From Aestuariivirga sp. (GTDB taxonomy: Bacteria > Pseudomonadota > Alphaproteobacteria > Rhizobiales > Aestuariivirgaceae): a DNA stretch of 64,000 bases. The stretch covers positions 157,184 through 221,183 of the forward strand of contig NZ_JADCDA010000008.1 of assembly GCF_020252405.1 (NCBI RefSeq), given 5' to 3'. The position numbers and the translations under genes are program-made. Each line of letters starts with the position of its first letter. The first letter of the stretch is position 1. The notes below the pieces were generated by a model that saw nothing but the letters and a program-made list of their open reading frames with translations, had not been told where the DNA came from and did no database searches. Shown piece by piece: positions 48,424 to 59,062 of this stretch.

Positions 48424-49110
48424 TCAGGGGACGAGCCTGTAGCCACCGCCTTCGGTGATCAGGATCTCGGCACGAGACGGGTCGCGCTCCATTTTCTGGC
48501 GGAGCCGGTAGACATGGGTTTCGAGCGTGTGGGTGGTGACCCCGCCATTGTAGCCCCACACCTCCTGCAGCAGCACGTCGCGGCCGACGGTCTGCTCGCT
48601 CGAACGGAGCAGGAACTTGATGATGGCGGTTTCCTTCTCGGTCAGCCTGATCTTGCGGTCGCTGCCGTCCATCAGCAGCTTGGCCGAGGGCTTGAAGATG
48701 TAGGGGCCGACCTTGAAGGTGGCGTCCTCGCTGTGCGCGTGCTGGCGGAGATGGGCGCGGATGCGCGCCAGCAGCACGGCGAAGCGGAAAGGCTTGGTCA
48801 CATAGTCATTGGCGCCGGAATCCAGCCCGAGGATGGTGCCGGCCTCGGAGGCCTCGGCGGTCAGCAGGATCACCGGGCTCCTGTAACCGTTCTTGCGGAT
48901 GATCTTGCAGGCCTCGCGGCCGTCCATGTCGGGCAGGTTCACGTCGAGGATGACGAGGTCGGGCGCGTCCGCCTTGATGGCCTTGACGCCGGCGGTGGCG
49001 GTGGCGGCCTCGGTGACGGCGAATTCGTCATGCAGGGAGAATTGTTCGGTCAGCGTCTCGCGCAGCATGTCGTCGTCATCGACGATGATGATCTTCTTCG
49101 TACTGCCCAT
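48424..49110 (-). CDS. cenR: OmpR-family response regulator, CenR-like
   Basis: KKIIIVDDDDMLRETL; LDVNLPDMDGREACKIIRKNGY; GANDYVTKPFRFAVLLARIRAHLRQH; VLLQEVWGYNGGVTTHTLETHVYRLRQKME. Confidence 0.8.
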   Translation of the reverse strand: MGSTKKIIIVDDDDMLRETLTEQFSLHDEFAVTEAATATAGVKAIKADAPDLVILDVNLPDMDGREACKIIRKNGYRSPVILLTAEASEAGTILGLDSGANDYVTKPFRFAVLLARIRAHLRQHAHSEDATFKVGPYIFKPSAKLLMDGSDRKIRLTEKETAIIKFLLRSSEQTVGRDVLLQEVWGYNGGVTTHTLETHVYRLRQKMERDPSRAEILITEGGGYRLVP

Positions 49111-49176
49111 CGCTACCCCTTGCCCTGAAGTCTTTGAAATCGCTTGCTCCAGCCATGGCGGATGTTAAGGTGTCAC

Positions 49177-49740
49177 ATGGCCTTTTCAAGGCCGAAGTGC
49201 CGGAAATTCCGCCCTGTGAAAAGAACTGTCCAGACCATCCGCGTCCTCACCCGCAACGCGACGGTGGCGACGGGCCTGCTGAAGGTGGGCGGGATGACAT
49301 TCCCCTGCTCCATCGGCAGATCCGGCAAACGCTTCCTGAAGCGCGAGGGTGACGGGGCGAGCCCCAGGGGCGGCTGGCAGGTTCGCCGCCTGTTCTACCG
49401 CGCCGACAGGGGCCTGCCGCCGCGCACCGGCCTCAAAGCGCAGGCGATGCGGGATTTCGACGGCTGGTGCGAGACGGTGGGCGACCGCAACTACAACCGC
49501 CTCGTCCGTATTCCCTATGCCACAGCACACGAGACGATGAAGCGGGCGGACCACCTCTATGACGTGGTGGTGGAGCTGTCCCACAACGGGCGGCCGCGGG
49601 TGCAGGGGCATGGCAGTGCGGTGTTCTTCCACCTGCGCCAGCCGGACGGCGGGCCGACGGCGGGCTGCGTCGCGGTGTCGATGCGCGACATGCGCATCAT
49701 CCTGGGCCTGATCGGTCGCCACGCGAGGATTGTCATCTGA
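49177..49740 (+). CDS. L,D-transpeptidase (YkuD) family protein
   Basis: GSAVFFHLRQPDGGPTAGCVAVSMRDMRIIL (HxnS/TxGC YkuD active site). Confidence 0.87.
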   Translation: MAFSRPKCRKFRPVKRTVQTIRVLTRNATVATGLLKVGGMTFPCSIGRSGKRFLKREGDGASPRGGWQVRRLFYRADRGLPPRTGLKAQAMRDFDGWCETVGDRNYNRLVRIPYATAHETMKRADHLYDVVVELSHNGRPRVQGHGSAVFFHLRQPDGGPTAGCVAVSMRDMRIILGLIGRHARIVI

Positions 49741-49808
49741 CCGGATGTCGTGAGTGCCGAGTTGACAGACAGCGTCACGCCAACTACGTCTTACCCCAGC
49801 AACTTCAT

Positions 49809-50948
49809 TTGGTAGAGGATTTTCCGGTGCTTCACATTGATCTGCCGGCCACCCAGGACATCGCTGAACTCAGCCGCGAACGTGCTGACGCCTGCGTGTC
49901 GATCTACCTGCCCACCACGCCGGTGACCCAGAACATCCGCGCTGCCCGGATTGAATATGGCAATCTGGTCAAGCAGGCGCTGGCGCAGCTCGACGAGGTG
50001 GGCTTCGACAAGCGCCGCCGCGCCCTCCTGGAAGAGAACCTCACCACCTTCGCCGAGGACGACGCCTTCTGGGCGCTGCAGGCGCACAGCCTTGCCGTCC
50101 TGGCCACGCCGGACAGGCTGCGCACCTACCGCCTCGCCAACAATCTATCGCAGGCGCTGGATGTGTCGGATCGCTTCTATCTCAAGCCCCTGCTCCGGGC
50201 GCTCGCCTTCCCGCATGAGGCCTATGTGCTGGCTCTCTCGGAGAATGGCGTGCGGCTGATCGAGGTGCTGCCCGGCGGCGTTGCGCAGCCCGTGAAGGTG
50301 CCGGGACTGCCGAAGGACGCGGCAAGCCATTCCGGCAAGTCCTCGCTCAACGACCGTTCGCACAGCGGCCGCATCCATGGTGACGAGGGACAGCGCATCC
50401 GCCATCTGCAGTATCTCCACGCCATTGACGGGGCCCTGCGTCCGCTGCTCGTCGGGCACAGCGCGCCTCTGATCGTGGCGGGTGTCAACCCGCTCGCTGT
50501 CCTGTTCCATTCGGTCAATCGCTATCATCACCTTGTAAGCCAGATAATCAGTGTCAACCCGGACGAGACCACCGACCAGGAACTCGCGGCGCGCACCGCG
50601 CCGCTGCTGGACGAGGTCTATGCCGAAGAGCTTGCCAAGCTGAAGGCGGTCTATGGCAACCGCAGCGGCGTGGGCCGCACCTCAGCCGACCTGAGCGACG
50701 TGGCGCGCGCCGCGGTGCGCGGCGCTGTCGAGCTGCTGATGGTGGACATCGACCAGAACGTCCAGGGCTGGATGGACGAGGACGGCGGCATCCGCTTTGC
50801 CGCGGCGGACACCGCCAAGAGCTATGACATCGTCGATGAGATCGCCGCTCATGTACTGGCAACCGGCGGCCGGGTTCTGGCGGTCCGCAAGGACGATCTG
50901 CCTGTTCCCGGCGCCGCGCTCTGCGCCATCCTGCGCTACGCCGGCTGA
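49809..50948 (+). CDS. Archaeo-eukaryotic release factor-like (baeRF) family protein, tentative
   Basis: ACVSIYLPTTPVTQNIRAARIEYGNLVKQA; FWALQAHSLAVLATPDRLRTYRL; C-terminal ILAT/ALCAILRYAG layout of baeRF proteins. Confidence 0.6.
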   Translation: MVEDFPVLHIDLPATQDIAELSRERADACVSIYLPTTPVTQNIRAARIEYGNLVKQALAQLDEVGFDKRRRALLEENLTTFAEDDAFWALQAHSLAVLATPDRLRTYRLANNLSQALDVSDRFYLKPLLRALAFPHEAYVLALSENGVRLIEVLPGGVAQPVKVPGLPKDAASHSGKSSLNDRSHSGRIHGDEGQRIRHLQYLHAIDGALRPLLVGHSAPLIVAGVNPLAVLFHSVNRYHHLVSQIISVNPDETTDQELAARTAPLLDEVYAEELAKLKAVYGNRSGVGRTSADLSDVARAAVRGAVELLMVDIDQNVQGWMDEDGGIRFAAADTAKSYDIVDEIAAHVLATGGRVLAVRKDDLPVPGAALCAILRYAG

Positions 50949-51604
50949 GGCCGCGTTCCGAAGATGGCGGAGCCAACCCTCACATGGGTGGCCCCGCAGG
51001 CGATTGCCGTGGCGTAGTCGCCGCTCATGCCCATGGAGAGCTGGCTGAGGCCGTTGCGGGCGGCGATCCCGGCCAGCAGGGTGAAATGGGGATTCGGGTC
51101 CTCCCCGTCGGGCGGGATGCACATCAGGCCTGAGATCTCGAGACCGTGAACGTCGCGGCACTCCTTCAGAAAAGCATCGGCCTGATCGGGGTCGATCCCC
51201 GCCTTCTGCGGCTCGCGGCCGGTGTTGACCTGGACGAAGAGCTTGACCCGCTTTGCCTGCCGGCGCATTTCGCTGGCGATCCCGGCTGCGATTTTCGGGC
51301 GGTCCACGGTGTGGATGGCGTCGAAGATTTGCACGGCCTCCGCCGCCTTGTTGGACTGGAGCGGGCCGATCAGGTGCAGTTCAATGTCCGGCCAGGCCAT
51401 CCTGAGGGCCGGCCACTTGGACTTCGCCTCCTGCACCCGGTTTTCGCCGAACACCCGCTGGCCGGCCTCGATGACCGGGACGATCTCCGGCCCGCCGAAG
51501 GTTTTGGACACGGCGATGAGGGTGACGCTTTCCGGCGCCCGGTGGGCCTGCCTGGTGGCCGCCGCCACCCCGTTCAGCAGCTTTTTCAGACCCTCGTGGA
51601 CCAT
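50936..51604 (-). CDS. YggS-family pyridoxal phosphate-dependent protein (PLPBP)
   Basis: VTLIAVSKTFGGPEIVPVIEAGQRVFGENRVQEAKSKW; LSMGMSGDYATAIACGATHVRVGSAIFG. Confidence 0.95.
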   Translation of the reverse strand: MVHEGLKKLLNGVAAATRQAHRAPESVTLIAVSKTFGGPEIVPVIEAGQRVFGENRVQEAKSKWPALRMAWPDIELHLIGPLQSNKAAEAVQIFDAIHTVDRPKIAAGIASEMRRQAKRVKLFVQVNTGREPQKAGIDPDQADAFLKECRDVHGLEISGLMCIPPDGEDPNPHFTLLAGIAARNGLSQLSMGMSGDYATAIACGATHVRVGSAIFGTRPQPA

Positions 51605-51636
51605 GCCGGAAACTCCTGTCAGCACGCTGCTTTAGG

Positions 51637-51740
51637 GCATGATCCGCAAAAGTGGAACCGGTTTTGCGATAAGATCATGCGCAAGTTTTTGATCTGGCGC
51701 GTGTTCCGTCCGGGCGGTTCCGCCTGAACGGAACATGCGC
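51637..51740 (+). repeat. Dispersed palindromic intergenic repeat A, copy 3
   Basis: GCATGATCCGCAAAAGTGGAACCGGTTTTGCGATAAGATCATGC...GGCGGTTCCGCCTGAACGGAACATGCGC; same orientation as 11494-11598. Confidence 0.85.
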
Positions 51741-51827
51741 CAGGCCAGGCTTGCGGGGCATTTCAAGGACTGGTACCAGCTTCCGCCAGGCCGCCCCCCC
51801 CGTTTCGACAGGATAACTGCCGTGAGC

Positions 51828-54395
51828 ATGGAACGTTACAACCCGCGCGACGCCGAGCCGCGCTGGCAGAGGCACTGGAGCGAAAACAAGAGCTTCGAAG
51901 CCAGGGAAGACGCCTCGCGCCCGAAATATTATGTGCTCGAGATGTTCCCCTATCCGTCGGGCCGCATCCACATGGGGCATGTGCGCAACTACACGATGGG
52001 CGACGTGATTGCGCGCTTCCGCCGGGCGCTGGGCTACAATGTGCTTCACCCCATGGGCTGGGACGCCTTCGGCATGCCGGCGGAGAATGCCGCCATCGAC
52101 CGCGGCGTCCATCCCAGGTCCTGGACCTACGACAACATCGCCACCATGAAGCGCCAGCTCCAGTCGATGGGGCTGGCGCTGGACTGGAGCCGCGAGATCG
52201 CCACCTGCGATCCCTCCTACTACGTGCATGAACAGGCGATGTTCATCGACTTCATGAAGGCCGGTCTCGTCGAGCGCAAGGTTTCGATGGTGAACTGGGA
52301 CCCGGTGGACCACACGGTGCTCGCCAATGAGCAGGTCATCGACGGGCGCGGCTGGCGCTCGGGTGCGCTGGTCGAGAAGCGCGAGCTCGCGCAGTGGTTC
52401 CTGAAGATCACCGCTTACTCGGACGAGCTGCTCTCGGCGCTCGACGGCCTCACCAAATGGCCGGAAAAAGTGCGGCTGATGCAGAAGAACTGGATCGGCC
52501 GGTCGGAGGGCATGCGCTTCTCCTTCGCGCTCGAGGACGAGACCGGCAAGGCGCTGGACGAGCGCCTGACCGTCTACACGACGCGCCACGACACGATCTT
52601 CGGCGCCAGCTTCTGCGCCATCTCGGCCGATCATGATCTGGCCAAACGCCTTTCCGGGAAGGATGCGGGCCTTGCCGCGTTCCGCCGCGATGTGGCGGCG
52701 CTGGGCACGTCCGAGGAAACGATCGAGCGCGCCGAGAAGAAGGGCTATCCGCTGGGCCTTTATGCCCGCCATCCCTTCCGCCTCGGCGTCAGGCTTCCGG
52801 TCTATGCCGCGAACTTCGTGCTGATGGGCTATGGCGAAGGCGCCATCTTCGGCTGCCCGGCGCATGACCAGCGCGACCTTGACTTCGCCCGCAAATATGG
52901 CCTGCCGGTGATCCCCGTTGTCGCGCCGAAGGGCGCCGCCCCCAGGACTTTCGAGGTGGGCAGCGAGGCCGTCCTCGAGAAGGAAGGCGACAACGCCGTT
53001 CTCATCAACTCCGGCTTCCTCGATGGCATGAGCGTGCCGGAGGCGAAGGAGGAGATTGCGAAGCGCATGGAAGAGATGGGCATCGGCGGGCGCAAGGTGA
53101 ATTTCCGCCTGCGTGACTGGGGCGTCTCGCGCCAGCGCTATTGGGGCTGCCCCATTCCGGTGATCCATTGCCCGTCCTGCGGCATCGTTCCGGTGCCGAA
53201 GGAACAGCTGCCGGTGACGCTGCCGGAGGACGTGAGTTTCGACAAGCCGGGCAATCCGCTGGAGCATCACCCGTCCTGGAAGCACGTCAGCTGCCCCTCC
53301 TGCGGCGGCAAGGCGAAGCGCGAGACCGACACCTTCGACACCTTCATCGACTCGTCGTGGTATTACGCCCGCTTCTGTTCGCCGCACGCGGCGGACCCGG
53401 TCAGCATGCCCGCGGCGGAATACTGGATGAGTGTGGACCAGTATATCGGCGGCGTCGAGCACGCGATCCTGCACCTGCTCTACTCGCGCTTCTATGCGCG
53501 CGCCATGACGGCGACGGGCCACCTGGCCGTCAAGGAACCCTTCGAGAGCCTGTTCACGCAAGGCATGGTCATCCACGAGACCTTCCGTACACGGAGTGGC
53601 GAGTGGGTGCTGCCGGCCGACGCCGTGAACCGGGACGGCCGGTGGGTGCATGCCGGGACCGGCGAACCGCTCGACGTGGGCGGCGTCGAGAAGATGTCGA
53701 AATCGAAGAAGAACGTGGTCGACCCCGATGACATCATCGCCCGCTTCGGCGCCGACACGGCGCGCTGGTTCATGCTGTCCGACACGCCGCCCGAGCGCGA
53801 CATCGAGTGGACCGAGGCCGGCGCCGAGGGCGCCTGGCGCTTCACCCAGCGCGTCTGGCGTCTCGTCAACGACGCGGCGGATTATCCGGGTGGCGGGGAT
53901 GCCGGGGCCTCCCTTGACCTGCGCCGCGCCGCCCACAAGGCGCTCGCCGCGGTGACGGACGATCTCTCCTCGCTGCGGTTCAACCGCGCCATCGCCCGCA
54001 TCTACGAACTGGCCAATGCGCTGGCTGCCGCCCTCGCCGTGGCCAGGGCCGATGCGGCCTCCGTCAAGGAAGCGGCGGAGTTTCTTGTTCTCGCCTCCGC
54101 CCCCATGATGCCGCACCTTGCGGAAGAGTGCTGGCAGGCCATGAAAAAACCGGGCTTCGTCGTCGACACCGCCTGGCCCAAGCCGGATCCGGCTCTGCTG
54201 GCGGATGACCAGGTGACAATCGCCGTGCAAGTCAATGGCAAGCGCCGGGACGAGATTACGGTGGCGAGGGATCTGGCGCCCAGGGCGGTGGAGGAACTGG
54301 TGCTGAAGCTCGCTTCGGTGGCGCGCGCGCTGGAAGGCCGCCCGGCGAAGAAAGTGATTGTGGTGCCCGGCCGTATCGCCAATATTGTCGGCTGA
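51828..54395 (+). CDS. leuS: Leucine--tRNA ligase (GTG 51822 also possible start)
   Basis: [47 protein letters not shown] (HIGH-type); [12 protein letters not shown] (KMSKS). Confidence 0.98.
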   Translation: MERYNPRDAEPRWQRHWSENKSFEAREDASRPKYYVLEMFPYPSGRIHMGHVRNYTMGDVIARFRRALGYNVLHPMGWDAFGMPAENAAIDRGVHPRSWTYDNIATMKRQLQSMGLALDWSREIATCDPSYYVHEQAMFIDFMKAGLVERKVSMVNWDPVDHTVLANEQVIDGRGWRSGALVEKRELAQWFLKITAYSDELLSALDGLTKWPEKVRLMQKNWIGRSEGMRFSFALEDETGKALDERLTVYTTRHDTIFGASFCAISADHDLAKRLSGKDAGLAAFRRDVAALGTSEETIERAEKKGYPLGLYARHPFRLGVRLPVYAANFVLMGYGEGAIFGCPAHDQRDLDFARKYGLPVIPVVAPKGAAPRTFEVGSEAVLEKEGDNAVLINSGFLDGMSVPEAKEEIAKRMEEMGIGGRKVNFRLRDWGVSRQRYWGCPIPVIHCPSCGIVPVPKEQLPVTLPEDVSFDKPGNPLEHHPSWKHVSCPSCGGKAKRETDTFDTFIDSSWYYARFCSPHAADPVSMPAAEYWMSVDQYIGGVEHAILHLLYSRFYARAMTATGHLAVKEPFESLFTQGMVIHETFRTRSGEWVLPADAVNRDGRWVHAGTGEPLDVGGVEKMSKSKKNVVDPDDIIARFGADTARWFMLSDTPPERDIEWTEAGAEGAWRFTQRVWRLVNDAADYPGGGDAGASLDLRRAAHKALAAVTDDLSSLRFNRAIARIYELANALAAALAVARADAASVKEAAEFLVLASAPMMPHLAEECWQAMKKPGFVVDTAWPKPDPALLADDQVTIAVQVNGKRRDEITVARDLAPRAVEELVLKLASVARALEGRPAKKVIVVPGRIANIVG

Positions 54396-54904
54396 TGCCG
54401 AGGCTTTCCGCCACCCTGCTGACGGTTGCCGCGCTGGTGCTGGCCGGCTGCGGCTACCGTCCCATGTACGGTTCATCCGCCACCAATCCGGGCGTTGCCG
54501 GAAGCCTTGCCTCGATCTCGATCCCGGAGGCGTCCGACCGGCCCGGCCAGATCATCCGCAACGAGCTCATCTCCTCCATGCAGACCGGCAAGGGGCAGGA
54601 GGAACGTTATCTGCTGAATCTCACCACCACGGTTGCCGACAATGACGTGATCGAGAACACGCAGCCGGCGGTCACGCGGCAGGCCATCCTGATCACCACC
54701 GGCTACGAACTGGTGGACCGCACCACCGGCAAGGTGGTGACCAGGGGCACAACCTTCTCCCGCGTGCCTTATGACGTGGTCCGCCAGCCCTTCGCCGACC
54801 TGCAGGCCCAGAAGGACGCCACCGAGCGCGCCGCGCAGGAAGTTGGGGCCGACATCCGCACCAGGCTCGCGGCCTTTTTCGCCAAGCAACAGCAGAGCTC
54901 ATGA
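54395..54904 (+). CDS. lptE: LPS assembly lipoprotein LptE
   Basis: Lipobox VLAGCGYRPMYG; located between leuS and holA. Confidence 0.87.
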   Translation: MPRLSATLLTVAALVLAGCGYRPMYGSSATNPGVAGSLASISIPEASDRPGQIIRNELISSMQTGKGQEERYLLNLTTTVADNDVIENTQPAVTRQAILITTGYELVDRTTGKVVTRGTTFSRVPYDVVRQPFADLQAQKDATERAAQEVGADIRTRLAAFFAKQQQSS

Positions 54905-55938
54905 CGGCCATCAAGCCCGCGGGGCTCGATGCCTTTCTCCGCAGCCCCGATCCGGCCATCGCCGCCATCCTGATCCATGGCGAGGAGGGCGATGCGGTGC
55001 GCGAACTCGCGCGGCGTGCCGTGAAGAAGATTGTCGGCCCGCCCGACGATCCCTTCGCCGTGACGTCGCTGACCGATCAGGACGTCGTTTCGGATCCGGC
55101 GCGCCTCATCGACGAGGTGCAGTCGATCTCGATGTTCGGCGGCTCCAGGGCCATCTGGGTGAAGGGGGTGGGCGAGGGCTTCCTTAAGGCCGCGCTGCCG
55201 CTGCTCGAAGGCAAGGCGCGGGGCAATCTCGTGGTGGCGGAAGCCGCCGCGCTGCCGAAGAACTCGCAGCTCCGCGCCCAGTTCGAAAAGAGCCCACATG
55301 CGCTGATCGTTCCGCTCTACGAGGCGGAGGCGGGCGAGATCGCCGGCATGGTGGAGCAGTTGCTCCGGCAGGATAATCTGAAGATCGGGCAGGATGCGCT
55401 GGCGCGCTTCATCGAGCTTGCCGGAACGGCGCGTGGCCTCGCGACGCGCGAGGCGGAGAAGCTGGCGCTCTATTGCCTCGGCCGCGCTCGGGTGAGCGTG
55501 GAGGACGTGGAGGCGATCTGCGGCAATGACACAGGCTCGACGCCTGATGCGCTGGCGGATGCGGTGTTCGGCGGCGAGGTGGCGGAGGCGGACCGGCTGT
55601 TCCACGATCTGGTGCGCGGCGGGCAGGACGCCGGGCGGCTGCTCGGCGTTGTCCACGGTCAGGCGCTGAGGCTTGCCGAATTCCGCCTCGCCGTCGACCG
55701 CGGCGCGACGGCCGACCAGGTGGTCAAGCAGGCGCGCCCGCCGGTGTTCTTCCGCCGCCAGCGGCTGGTCATCGCGCAGGTGCGGGCCTGGGGCCTTTCC
55801 GACCTTGTCACGGCCGGCGGCACATTGTCCGCCAACGTGCTGGCGGCGCGCCAAAACAGCGAACTGGCGCAGGCCATTGCCGGGCGCTGCCTTCTGTCTC
55901 TGGCGCGCAAGGGCCTGGCGCTGCGGCTTGACCGCTGA
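54901..55938 (+). CDS. holA: DNA polymerase III subunit delta
   Basis: AAILIHGEEGDAVRELARRAVKKI; leuS-lptE-holA order. Confidence 0.92.
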   Translation: MTAIKPAGLDAFLRSPDPAIAAILIHGEEGDAVRELARRAVKKIVGPPDDPFAVTSLTDQDVVSDPARLIDEVQSISMFGGSRAIWVKGVGEGFLKAALPLLEGKARGNLVVAEAAALPKNSQLRAQFEKSPHALIVPLYEAEAGEIAGMVEQLLRQDNLKIGQDALARFIELAGTARGLATREAEKLALYCLGRARVSVEDVEAICGNDTGSTPDALADAVFGGEVAEADRLFHDLVRGGQDAGRLLGVVHGQALRLAEFRLAVDRGATADQVVKQARPPVFFRRQRLVIAQVRAWGLSDLVTAGGTLSANVLAARQNSELAQAIAGRCLLSLARKGLALRLDR

Positions 55939-56002
55939 AGCGTCCCGCAACGCTGGCGCAAGCTCTCTGGCGCACAGTGCGCCAAGGGGACGGCAGCACG
56001 CA

Positions 56003-56455
56003 ATGGCGGAGAAATTCACCGACATCCTCACCTATGTCCTGTCCCTGGCGCTGGCGGCCGGGGTCATCGCCTTTGCCGCCTACAAGGTGGTTGCGCTCAA
56101 CGGCATGGAAGATCCGCCGCCCAATCTCGGCCTCAATTTTCCGGCGCCCAAGCGCAAGGTGATCATGGATGGCCCGGCAGGCGCCGACCCGCTCACCACG
56201 CAGTCGCTCGGCGCGGTTCCCCGCGCTGGCGCCGACGATGCGCCCGGCGCCGTTCTCGCCTATGAGCTTCTCACTGTGTTGGATGGCGTGGCCTTCGTGG
56301 CGGTCGATGACGCGGCGGGAAAGACGCTGGTGCCGGTGACCATCGGCAGCAGGCTGCCCGGCGGCCTCACCGTGTCCGGCATGGGCCGCCGCGGCGGGCG
56401 CTGGTGGCTGGCCGCCGGCCCGCTGCGGATCGAGCAGGGCCTGCCCGCTCAGTAA
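56003..56455 (+). CDS. Hypothetical membrane-anchored protein
   Basis: ATG 56003; one N-terminal hydrophobic helix, no family recognised. Confidence 0.65.
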   Translation: MAEKFTDILTYVLSLALAAGVIAFAAYKVVALNGMEDPPPNLGLNFPAPKRKVIMDGPAGADPLTTQSLGAVPRAGADDAPGAVLAYELLTVLDGVAFVAVDDAAGKTLVPVTIGSRLPGGLTVSGMGRRGGRWWLAAGPLRIEQGLPAQ

Positions 56456-58983
56456 AGGCCGTTCAGCAGCCGGTCGATATAGTCGCGCTCGATTTTCGGC
56501 AGGTTCGATTCTCCCGCGCGGGAGCGCAGCATTTCAAGGATCTGGCGGGCGCGCTCCATGGCGAGTTCGGAGGGCAGCATGTTCTTGTCCGGGCCCTGGT
56601 TCTCGACGCTGCCCGGCAGCGGGCGGCCCAGCGGATCAACGTCATCGCCGCGGGCCTCGCCGTTCTGGCCTTGCGAATCCTGCTGGCCGCGCGACTGCTG
56701 CATCAGCTGCTCGGCCATGCCCCTGGCGCCTTCCCTCAGCTTCTGCATTGCCTCGCCCTGTTCGCCCAGCGCCTGCTCGCGGTCGCCCTGGCGCAGCGAG
56801 TCTTCGGCGCGGTTCATGTTCTTGCCCGCCTGGCCGAAGGCGCGCGGCGCCTCCATGCCGTTCCGGCCGAACTGCTTCATCATGTCCTCCAGCATCCTGC
56901 CCAGCTCCTGCTGGCGGTCGCCGAGGCTTCCCGTGCCGGACTGTTTGCCCTCGCCCGGCTGCTGGCCGTCGTTGGGCTGGTCTTCCCCGCCCATGCCCTG
57001 CTGCGGCATGCGCTGGGTCTCGTCCATCAGATTCTGCTGCTGGCGCATCAGGCCGGTGAGCTTGTCGAGCATCTGGCCCAGCGGGCTCTCCTGGCCCTGG
57101 CCCTGGCCCTGGCCCTGCTGCGGCATGCCCGGCCTCAGGTTGCGGAGAATGTCCTCGAGCTGCGAGAGCAGCTGCTGGGCGGCTTCATTGTTGCCGCTCT
57201 TCGACAGCTTGTCGATCATGTCCAGCATCTTTTGCAGGTCCTGCGGCGTCACCGTCTGGCCCGGCGGCTGGCTGGCCTCCTTCTGCTGCTGGCCTTCGGC
57301 GAGGCGCTTCTGCGCCTCCTTCATCTTCGAGTCCATGTAGCGGTCAAGCGCCTGGCGCAGCTTCTTCGTCAGCTCGGCGATGCGCTCCGGCGGCGCGCCC
57401 TGCCTCAGCGCCTTGTCGAGTTCCTTGCGCAGCGCCTCAAGCTCCGCCCTGGCATCGGCAGAGGCGCCGTCCTCGATGTTGACGGCGATCTGCCAGAGGT
57501 CGCCGATGACGGCGCCGATGTCGGCGCGGTCTTCCGCGGCGCGCAGGCGCGAGCGCACGGCGGCAATGGCGATCTGGGTTCCGGAGCGGTCGATCAGGCC
57601 CTTGGGATAGGTGAGGATGGCGTCAAGCATCTCGGCCACGCCGCCCGCCTCCTGCGGATTGAGAATGAGGCGACGGCGCTGCTCGATGAGGGCGCGGGCC
57701 AGGGGCTTGGTGAACAGGCGCTCGGGCAGGCGGAAACTGTGCTTGGCGCTCTCGGTGGCGTGGCCCGCGGCATCGCGCGCGGTCAAAGTCATCTCCACCA
57801 TGAAGCCGGCCCAGGGATGTTCCGCCACATCGGCCTTGGATTCGCCGGTCTCCTCCTTGGGCGAGGCCTTGCGCAGGCCGATCTTGAGCTGCGGAGGATC
57901 GAACTCGAAGATGCCGGGGCCGGAGAAGCCCACGCCCCCGTCCTGGTCATCGGCCAGATAGATATCGGCGGTGACGCCGGTGACGCCATAGTCGTCCGAC
58001 ACCTTCCATTTCGCCGTCAGCGTGCCGGAGGAATCGCCCGCGGGGACGGCGGCGATCTCCACCCTGGGCGCGGCATCGGGGATGAGCGCGATGCGCCAGA
58101 CGCCAAGCTCGCGGCCGCCATCCGACACCCTCACGGTGGCGGGGCGGGTGAGGGTCACGCCGGCCTGGAACAGGCCATCGGCCGATTTCACCTGCGGCTT
58201 CAAATCGGCGATCTCGGGCGTTGCCGCATCGCCGTCCACGAGTTCGTGGAAGGTGAGCTTGGGCGCCGCCGCCCCGGCAACGCGCAGCGAAAGCACGGTA
58301 TTCTCCGGCACAAGCAGTTCCGGGTCCTGCTTCAGGCGTTCCGCCATGGCGGCCCCGGTAAGCAGCAGAGGCGGCTTGCCGGTGTAGGCGGGAGGCTTCA
58401 GCCAGGCATCCAGCGCCAGCTCCGGCTGCGCGCCGGGCGGCGCAAAGCTGAAACTGCCGGACAGGCTGCCGCGGATGTCGCCCGGTCCCAGCAGGACCGC
58501 AACGGCCAGGGCCAGCGCGACGGGCAGGCGAAGCGCCCGCGGGTCGATGTCGCGCCAGCGGGAGCGCGGAACGCCGGCCTTGAGATCGACCAGGCCCCTG
58601 AGCTGGCGCAGGCGGTGCTCCTCCCACAGCGCCTTCTGGAGGGGGTCGTCGATATCGCTGGGGAGCCGGTCGTCGCGCGCCGAGACGGGGCGGTGGAAAA
58701 GGCCGGATGTCTGCTCGACGCGGCGCATGGCCTCCTGGCGGCTGGGCCAGCGGAGGCCGAAACTGGGGCGGAGCGACCAGAGGAAGGCCAGCGCCCAGGC
58801 CACCATCAGCGTGGCCCGTGCCCAGGCGGGCAGCATCGGCAGCAGGCCGGCGATCACCAGAGCGGCTGCGGCGGCCAGCAGCACCAGCGGCCAGTGCAGG
58901 GCCGCCCATACGCGCTCGAACCCCAGGGCCAGGCGGGCCTGGGCAATCTTGTGGTCGATGTGGGTCGCGCGCGGATTTGCCAT
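56449..58983 (-). CDS. TIGR02302/DUF4175 family membrane protein
   Basis: N-terminal TM helices, FGLRWPSRQEAMRRVEQTSGLFHRPVSARDDRL, and long Gln/Gly/Met-rich C-terminus. Confidence 0.85.
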   Translation of the reverse strand: MANPRATHIDHKIAQARLALGFERVWAALHWPLVLLAAAAALVIAGLLPMLPAWARATLMVAWALAFLWSLRPSFGLRWPSRQEAMRRVEQTSGLFHRPVSARDDRLPSDIDDPLQKALWEEHRLRQLRGLVDLKAGVPRSRWRDIDPRALRLPVALALAVAVLLGPGDIRGSLSGSFSFAPPGAQPELALDAWLKPPAYTGKPPLLLTGAAMAERLKQDPELLVPENTVLSLRVAGAAAPKLTFHELVDGDAATPEIADLKPQVKSADGLFQAGVTLTRPATVRVSDGGRELGVWRIALIPDAAPRVEIAAVPAGDSSGTLTAKWKVSDDYGVTGVTADIYLADDQDGGVGFSGPGIFEFDPPQLKIGLRKASPKEETGESKADVAEHPWAGFMVEMTLTARDAAGHATESAKHSFRLPERLFTKPLARALIEQRRRLILNPQEAGGVAEMLDAILTYPKGLIDRSGTQIAIAAVRSRLRAAEDRADIGAVIGDLWQIAVNIEDGASADARAELEALRKELDKALRQGAPPERIAELTKKLRQALDRYMDSKMKEAQKRLAEGQQQKEASQPPGQTVTPQDLQKMLDMIDKLSKSGNNEAAQQLLSQLEDILRNLRPGMPQQGQGQGQGQESPLGQMLDKLTGLMRQQQNLMDETQRMPQQGMGGEDQPNDGQQPGEGKQSGTGSLGDRQQELGRMLEDMMKQFGRNGMEAPRAFGQAGKNMNRAEDSLRQGDREQALGEQGEAMQKLREGARGMAEQLMQQSRGQQDSQGQNGEARGDDVDPLGRPLPGSVENQGPDKNMLPSELAMERARQILEMLRSRAGESNLPKIERDYIDRLLNGLY

Positions 58984-59062
58984 GATCAGTGTCAGCATAG
59001 CACGGATGACGGCCAAAATGCGCCGCGGCGGCGATCACAATCGCGGCAATCCCCCGGACGCG

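Noticed and set aside
51675-54476. 933-aa minus-strand ORF
   Set aside because: Antisense to leuS; high-GC frame artefact.
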